Origin: Bacteroidota bacterium
Lineage (GTDB): Bacteria > Bacteroidota > Bacteroidia > Chitinophagales > Chitinophagaceae
Assembly: GCA_005884665.1 (NCBI GenBank)
Contig: VBAT01000044.1
Coordinates: 185,480 to 220,142 of the forward strand
Direction: 5' to 3'
DNA length: 34,663 nt
Shown: in pieces, positions 30,944 through 34,663 of the stretch
Layout of the letters: every line of letters begins with the position of its first letter
How positions within the stretch are numbered: position 1 is the first letter of the stretch
Position numbers and translations under genes: made by a program
Notes under the pieces: generated by a model
Told to the model about the DNA's origin: nothing
The model's input: only the letters and a program-made list of their open reading frames with translations
The model's database searches: none

Positions 30944-32371
30944 TCATCTCCTCCTTCCCTGCAATATCTTATAAAACGACCTGCTTCTTATCTCATCCAC
31001 GGTTAACCCGGTTGCCGATGCTTCTTCCTCACTGATGGCTCCGCAATTCAGGGCTTTTAAAAAGAAATTGAGTAAACCCTGGCCTGTAGCCGCATCATCG
31101 AATATATCGCCGGTCAGCGTGGAGATGGCGGCCCGTTCGACAAATGTTTTTAAACGATATACGGCATCATTATAGCTGCTCAAAAAGAAATTATAGGTGG
31201 CTGCATAACGCATGGGCAATTGTGCAGGGTTGAGATCCCAGCCCTGATAAAAACCGTTGATGAGAGAATGCATGGTATGCCCATAGCCGATGCGCCAGGC
31301 ATTATGGACCGAATACATATTCTCTTTTAATTTGTCCTTCGATAATTTGTCTCCGCGGTTTGGTGCCACAGGCATTACGTTAGTAGCGCCATCGGATAAA
31401 AATATTCCAGTTCCTCCCAGCGCCACCCTGGTCACATGATGTGCAAAATCGCAGACCGGGTGAGACATGGTTTGGTATTTAGCTGTAATGCCACATGAAG
31501 CAGTGTAGTCGTATGTACCAAAGTGAGCGGCTATGCATCTTCCTTCGCTGGCTTTGATGATCTTCATCAGCGGATTTCTTCCCTCCTCGTCCATGATGAT
31601 CTGGGTAGCTTCCACCATCGTTTCCATCTTCAACGTGCCCGGGGCCAGGGCATTTTTCTTTTCGATGATCCCGAATAAACGAACGAGGGTAGCAACCTGT
31701 TCCGGTATTGTTACCTTGGGTAGCATCACGACAAAATTATCTGGTAGCTTTCCTTTCGTTTTATCAAGTAAGGTGGTGATAAAAATATCGAGAGTTCTTA
31801 CACCCCGGTTTTTCAGGTCTTCGGTAAACGGCTTTATTCGTATGCCGATAAAAGGAGAAATGGTTTTATTTTTCATCCCCTTTGCCAGCTCATTTGCTGC
31901 AGTCACCGCTGTCGCGTCCTCTTCGTCATCGGGACGATTACCAAACCCATCTTCAAAATCGATCCGGAAATCCTCTACAGGTTCCTTTTTTAATTTTTTA
32001 ATGATCTTGTTGTAGACCGAATAAGCCAGCCAGGCAGGATCTTCCTTTCTTTTCTTTTCACTCATCCTGTCCAGCTTTTTTACCAGCTTCTCGATTTTCT
32101 TATCCGACGAAGGCAGATCGACAAACCCTTCCAATTGCAATACATCAGCCAGCACTACAAAATTGGGGGCATAGGTTTGCAGGCTTTTCAAAGCAATCTC
32201 ACCCATCTTAATGCAGGTATCCGACTTAAATAAGTTGGCGCCACCATAAACGGTATGTACGGGCTGACGATCGGGTTTATCACCGGGATAGGTTTGCTGG
32301 AATTTCAGGTTGGCGATCTTTAACGCTCCAAGCAATGCTTCCTTTTCGTTGTCTGCAAGGGAGAAGTTCAT
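30944..32371 (-). CDS. DUF6986 protein, HpcH/HpaI aldolase / CitE-like TIM-barrel enzyme
   Basis: 475 residues from the ATG at 32371; an ATG at 32416 adds 15 residues that do not look like protein. 'DRQPVHTVYGGANLF' near the N-terminus is a family hallmark. Aldolase/citrate-lyase-beta features are visible: D138-x-E-D in 'FRIDFEDGFGNRPDDEEDA', R178 in 'FIGIRIKPF', E250 in 'LKMETMVEATQIIMDE', and 'FGTYDYTASCGI' at 284-295, comparable with F-G-x-x-D-(F/Y)-x-A-S-x-G of CitE. These residues would bind Mg2+ and an oxo-acid or acyl thioester. It is last in the urate/ureide gene series, 84 bp after uraH, so it may process a product such as glyoxylate. The reaction is not established. Confidence 0.88.
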   Translation of the reverse strand: MNFSLADNEKEALLGALKIANLKFQQTYPGDKPDRQPVHTVYGGANLFKSDTCIKMGEIALKSLQTYAPNFVVLADVLQLEGFVDLPSSDKKIEKLVKKLDRMSEKKRKEDPAWLAYSVYNKIIKKLKKEPVEDFRIDFEDGFGNRPDDEEDATAVTAANELAKGMKNKTISPFIGIRIKPFTEDLKNRGVRTLDIFITTLLDKTKGKLPDNFVVMLPKVTIPEQVATLVRLFGIIEKKNALAPGTLKMETMVEATQIIMDEEGRNPLMKIIKASEGRCIAAHFGTYDYTASCGITAKYQTMSHPVCDFAHHVTRVALGGTGIFLSDGATNVMPVAPNRGDKLSKDKLKENMYSVHNAWRIGYGHTMHSLINGFYQGWDLNPAQLPMRYAATYNFFLSSYNDAVYRLKTFVERAAISTLTGDIFDDAATGQGLLNFFLKALNCGAISEEEASATGLTVDEIRSRSFYKILQGRRR

Positions 32372-32455
32372 ATAAATGGTTGGTTTTCTAAACGTGAAAT
32401 TATCGCGAAGGCACATTTCGGCGCCGTATTGTATGAAACATGAATGACAAAGGTA

Positions 32456-32794
32456 TCAGGAACCACGATATGTAGAATACCCGAAAGGATTTAATAACAA
32501 TGGCACGTGATAATGCTCTGCGCTGGTAACCTGGAAAACGATTTCGACAAAAGGGTAGAAGGTTTGAACGGCCAGTTTGGTAAAATAGGATTGTGTTTCG
32601 AAGCGAAGCTTATAGGTGCCCAACTCGAGCAGCACTCCTTTTTTCAGCAGGTTGGATACGCGGCCGTCACTGTCAGTGGTTCCTTTTGCCGATTCAATCC
32701 ATTTGCCTTTTTTAAGATGATATAAAAGAATGTGAATGCCTGCGGCAGGCTTTCCTTTCGAGGTATCAAGAATATGCGTGGTAAGCTGGCTCAT
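32456..32794 (-). CDS. uraH: 5-hydroxyisourate hydrolase
   Basis: 112 residues, transthyretin-like fold. The active-site residues are all present: H7 in 'LTTHILDTSKGKPAAGI', R45 in 'DSDGRVSNLL', H96 in 'SAEHYHVPLLLNPFGYSTY' and the diagnostic C-terminal Y-R-G-S. It hydrolyses 5-hydroxyisourate, the first product of urate oxidation, to OHCU. Its ATG overlaps the stop of uraD (ATGA at 32791-32794), so the two consecutive pathway enzymes are translated together. Cytoplasmic; no signal peptide. Confidence 0.97.
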   Translation of the reverse strand: MSQLTTHILDTSKGKPAAGIHILLYHLKKGKWIESAKGTTDSDGRVSNLLKKGVLLELGTYKLRFETQSYFTKLAVQTFYPFVEIVFQVTSAEHYHVPLLLNPFGYSTYRGS

Positions 32795-33294
32795 TCTAAT
32801 AATTTCTCTATCCGGAGTTTGGTTATTTTATTTTGCTCTTCGGCTGCTATTTCTATTTCTTCTCCCGGTTCATTCTTCAGACGGGCCTGTAACAGCTCAA
32901 GCATTTCTTCGGCTGATTTGCCCGATGCACATACAATAAAGATATACCCGAATTTTTTTTGATAGTCAATATTGCCTTTTGCCAGGGCCTGAATAGTTTC
33001 GTTCGAAGCTGTTGACACGCCGCTTTGCTCGCCGGATGCCCATTGTGCAGTGGTGGAAAATTTCTTTGCGAGAGATTCTACGTCCCCGATCTTCGGATGA
33101 TGACCAAAAGCTTCCTTCCAGTCATCTTCGTCGCATTTGTACCACTGTTCTTCGGCATCTTCCAACAATTCAACGAGGTCATCGGCAGGAAAGAAAGGCA
33201 GCATCTGGTTGACCCACGCAGAAGAGCCACAGCACCGGAATAACTCTTCTTTGAGTTGCTGTTTCGGCAATGTATTAAGTTCATGCAGGGTCAT
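32791..33294 (-). CDS. uraD: 2-oxo-4-hydroxy-4-carboxy-5-ureidoimidazoline (OHCU) decarboxylase
   Basis: 167 residues from the ATG at 33294. The frame stays open to 33654, but that extension covers the repeat at 33320-33473 and the antisense of allE and is not coding. Catalytic signatures: H66-P67 in 'FGHHPKIGDVESLAKKF', 'QWASGEQSGVSTA' (E89), and 'NIDYQKKFGYIFIVCASGKS' at about 108-127. It converts OHCU to S-allantoin. The start region 'MTLHELNTLPKQQLKEELFR' matches the usual N-terminus. Confidence 0.96.
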   Translation of the reverse strand: MTLHELNTLPKQQLKEELFRCCGSSAWVNQMLPFFPADDLVELLEDAEEQWYKCDEDDWKEAFGHHPKIGDVESLAKKFSTTAQWASGEQSGVSTASNETIQALAKGNIDYQKKFGYIFIVCASGKSAEEMLELLQARLKNEPGEEIEIAAEEQNKITKLRIEKLLE

Positions 33295-33319
33295 GCCTTG
33301 TAAAGTTACCAAAAGCTGA

Positions 33320-33473
33320 GAGTTTCTCGCCGCGGCGCCACGGCGCAACGAGTTTACTATAGCAACGGGCGATACTGTCCTATTTTGAAATTTATCCCAC
33401 CCCATCCGCAAATTGCGGGATAACGAAAGCCGAATGTTTTGAATCCGTTGCGTCGCCGCGCCTTTGCGAGACT
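33320..33473. repeat. MITE-like palindromic element between allE and uraD
   Basis: About 150 bp with imperfect terminal inverted repeats: left 'AGTTTCTCGCCGCGGCGCCA' plus CGGCGCAACGAG, right CCGTTGCGTCGCCGCGCCTT plus TGCGAGACT. The middle has another inverted repeat, TATCCCaccccatCCGCAAAT-type / TTGCGGGATA. The right end abuts the allE stop codon. No transposase is encoded. The 13-mer ACGGCGCAACGAG (33340-33352) recurs at 1999-2011. Confidence 0.65.
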
Positions 33474-34222
33474 TACTGGACTGTCGGGAACCGGTTGATG
33501 TTCTTGTAATAAATATAGACCGCAGGCTCTTTTCCCATCGCTGTGAACCATTGCTGGCAATACGGCGCCATCCAGATCGAATCGCCCTGTTTGATGGGAT
33601 ACCAGTTATGATCGAGCATATAAATTCCCTGGCCCTGCAGATACAATAATCCATGTTCCATTACATGCGTTTCGACAAAAGGGAGATGTCCGCCGGGGTC
33701 ATACGTAAAGATATTAACGGCCATGTCGAAAGCCTGCTTATCGGGCAGTAATGTCTGCAAACGCAGGGCCGGGTCACCCAAATATTTCTCGCCATCGCCG
33801 GCTGCCTTATCGAAGACTACAGGCGGTGCTGATGAATAACCGCCAGGCAGGGGTTCATATACTTTATGAAAGCTGAGCAATTGTGTGCCTTCTTCTTCGC
33901 AGTTGAATTTATAAGCTGTCTCAACCGGCACATAAACATAGTGACCTCTTGAAAGTTCTTTTTCTCCACCTCCCGCTTTCGCGTGGCATTTTCCCTTGAT
34001 CACGTAGAAAAATATTTCCGCCTGGTGAGTTTCACCATTTATTTCCCCGTCCTTATTCAATGTCGTTATCAGCTGTGAAAATTTGGCTCCCATTGCTTCA
34101 TTGATGATAACATTGATAGTGCAATTTTTCCAACCGGGGATGTTACTGTGGACATAGCCATCGGGAGCTATGATGGCATGGTTTCTTTTAGTTACACTTC
34201 TTGTCAGCGCTGATATTTCCAT
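33473..34222 (-). CDS. allE: (S)-ureidoglycine aminohydrolase
   Basis: 249 residues, a bicupin. The first cupin holds 'HQAEIFFYVIKGKCHAKAGG'. The second has the Mn2+ ligands known from E. coli and plant enzymes, here E184, H186 and H190 in 'LPFVETHVMEHGLLYLQGQG' and Q224 in 'MAPYCQQWFTAMG', and the conserved Y/K in 'AVYIYYKNINRF' (about 235-244). It deaminates S-ureidoglycine, the product of allantoate amidohydrolase, to S-ureidoglycolate. The allantoate amidohydrolase gene lies 63 bp upstream on the same strand. Start ATG at 34222 fits the family N-terminus. Confidence 0.95.
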   Translation of the reverse strand: MEISALTRSVTKRNHAIIAPDGYVHSNIPGWKNCTINVIINEAMGAKFSQLITTLNKDGEINGETHQAEIFFYVIKGKCHAKAGGGEKELSRGHYVYVPVETAYKFNCEEEGTQLLSFHKVYEPLPGGYSSAPPVVFDKAAGDGEKYLGDPALRLQTLLPDKQAFDMAVNIFTYDPGGHLPFVETHVMEHGLLYLQGQGIYMLDHNWYPIKQGDSIWMAPYCQQWFTAMGKEPAVYIYYKNINRFPTVQ

Positions 34223-34285
34223 ATTATTAGATTTGGGGGCCGCGAATTACACGAATCAATAGAGTATCATTCATGTAATCGGCAG

Positions 34286-34663
34286 CTAACTGTTTATTAA
34301 TCTCCTTATAAAGTTATCCGAAACTTTAATTGCGGCTGCAATATCTGTCAATTCCACATTTTCTGCCGGATTATGACTGATGCCTTTATAGCAACGTACG
34401 AACAGCATGCTGATCGGTGAGACTTCGGAAACAGGAACAGCATCATGTCCTGCACCGCTTACCATTTCGACCACTTCATACCCGGATTCAGCGATGGATT
34501 GAGCCAGCAGTTTATTCATGTTTTTATCGCAGGCCACCGGTTTTCCTTGTTGCACCATGTTCCATTTCATTTCAATATTTCTCTTTCGGCAAATACTTTC
34601 AGTTAGTTGTTTGATCTCATTGTACGAAGAAGAGAGGATCGTTTCGTCGGCATGCCTGATATC
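34286..34663 (-). CDS. allC: Allantoate amidohydrolase (M20 Zn-hydrolase), N-terminal part outside the window
   Basis: The frame is open to the window edge; the visible 125 residues are the C-terminal part and an internal ATG at 34570 is not the start. Family motifs: 'DIRHADETILSSSYNEIK' (the D-x-R-x-x-D-E of the dimerisation domain), 'VEMVSGAGHDAVPVSEV' (S-G-A-G-H-D metal/catalytic region) and 'MLFVRCYKGISHNPAENVEL' (G-x-S-H-x-P-x-E). This is the hydantoinase/carbamoylase group of M20; the neighbouring allE points to allantoate as substrate, giving S-ureidoglycine, CO2 and ammonia. N-carbamoyl-amino-acid hydrolase is the main alternative on sequence alone. Confidence 0.92.
   Translation of the reverse strand, partial: DIRHADETILSSSYNEIKQLTESICRKRNIEMKWNMVQQGKPVACDKNMNKLLAQSIAESGYEVVEMVSGAGHDAVPVSEVSPISMLFVRCYKGISHNPAENVELTDIAAAIKVSDNFIRRLINS

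Noticed and set aside
31533..32015. 160-codon plus-strand ORF inside the DUF6986 gene
   Set aside because: It is a Ser-rich shadow of a gene with an intact active-site pattern on the other strand.
32738..32750. GCCTGCGGCAGGC as another copy of the palindrome family
   Set aside because: It lies within uraH and encodes the conserved G-K-P-A-A-G-I segment, so coding constraint explains it better.
33295..33654. N-terminal extension of uraD by 120 codons
   Set aside because: It runs through the MITE-like element and the antisense strand of allE and is rich in Arg/Ser without family similarity; the normal OHCU decarboxylase start is at 33294.
1..34663. tRNA, rRNA, phage or integrative-element genes
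   Set aside because: None recognised; all large ORFs have ordinary chromosomal functions and no integrase or transposase motif was found.

Overview
The window reads as a chromosomal segment of a Bacteroidota bacterium, most likely Chitinophagia (Chitinophagaceae). The evidence is indirect but consistent: signal peptides ending in A-Q, an OMP_b-brl-type outer-membrane barrel, an ECF sigma / small anti-sigma-like / Spy-like module, a LytS/LytTR pair, Gfo/Idh/MocA + DUF1080 and S9/S41 secreted enzymes, weak Shine-Dalgarno sites and dense short intergenic palindromes. I see no tRNA, rRNA, CRISPR array, transposase or phage gene.

Layout. 1-1944: 3'-part of an outer-membrane beta-barrel gene. 2157-4039: ECF sigma factor (TTG start), small membrane anti-sigma-like protein, membrane-anchored Spy/CpxP-like protein and a second secreted helical protein, closed by a strong bidirectional terminator. 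4123-6471 (-): one long ORF joining an RnfD/NqrB-like membrane domain to a DUF2330 protein that still carries its own signal peptide; a palindromic repeat lies at the junction. 6648-8478 (-): LytTR response regulator and its LytS-type kinase. 8605-13900 (+): ten small genes (DUF1761, ankyrin, DUF2911, metal-binding/rhodanese, VOC, SRPBCC, TfoX-N, membrane protein, DinB, MmcQ/YjbR), mostly with gaps of only a few bases and closed by a second perfect bidirectional terminator. 13986-14657 (-): DUF1579 lipoprotein. 14770-20526 (-): polA, a small membrane protein, uvrB. 20732-23914 (-): tricorn-type S41 protease.

24261-26299 (+): Tat-exported Gfo/Idh/MocA oxidoreductase translationally coupled to a DUF1080 protein, a probable glycoside/3-keto-sugar module preceded by an A-rich tandem repeat. 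26307-28433 (-): MORN/TonB-C protein and a saccharopine-dehydrogenase-family enzyme. 28634-30874 (+): S9 prolyl peptidase. 30944-34663 (-): urate/ureide catabolism, read from right to left as allantoate amidohydrolase (cut by the window edge), ureidoglycine aminohydrolase, OHCU decarboxylase, hydroxyisourate hydrolase and a CitE/HpcH-like DUF6986 protein whose role in this pathway is not established.

The most interesting points are the DUF6986 enzyme at the end of the purine operon, the RnfD-DUF2330 ORF fused across a palindrome, the DUF2911 gene whose signal peptide has no normal start codon, the small-domain operon at 10750-13900, and several families of dispersed non-coding repeats that also mislead start-codon prediction for at least three genes.
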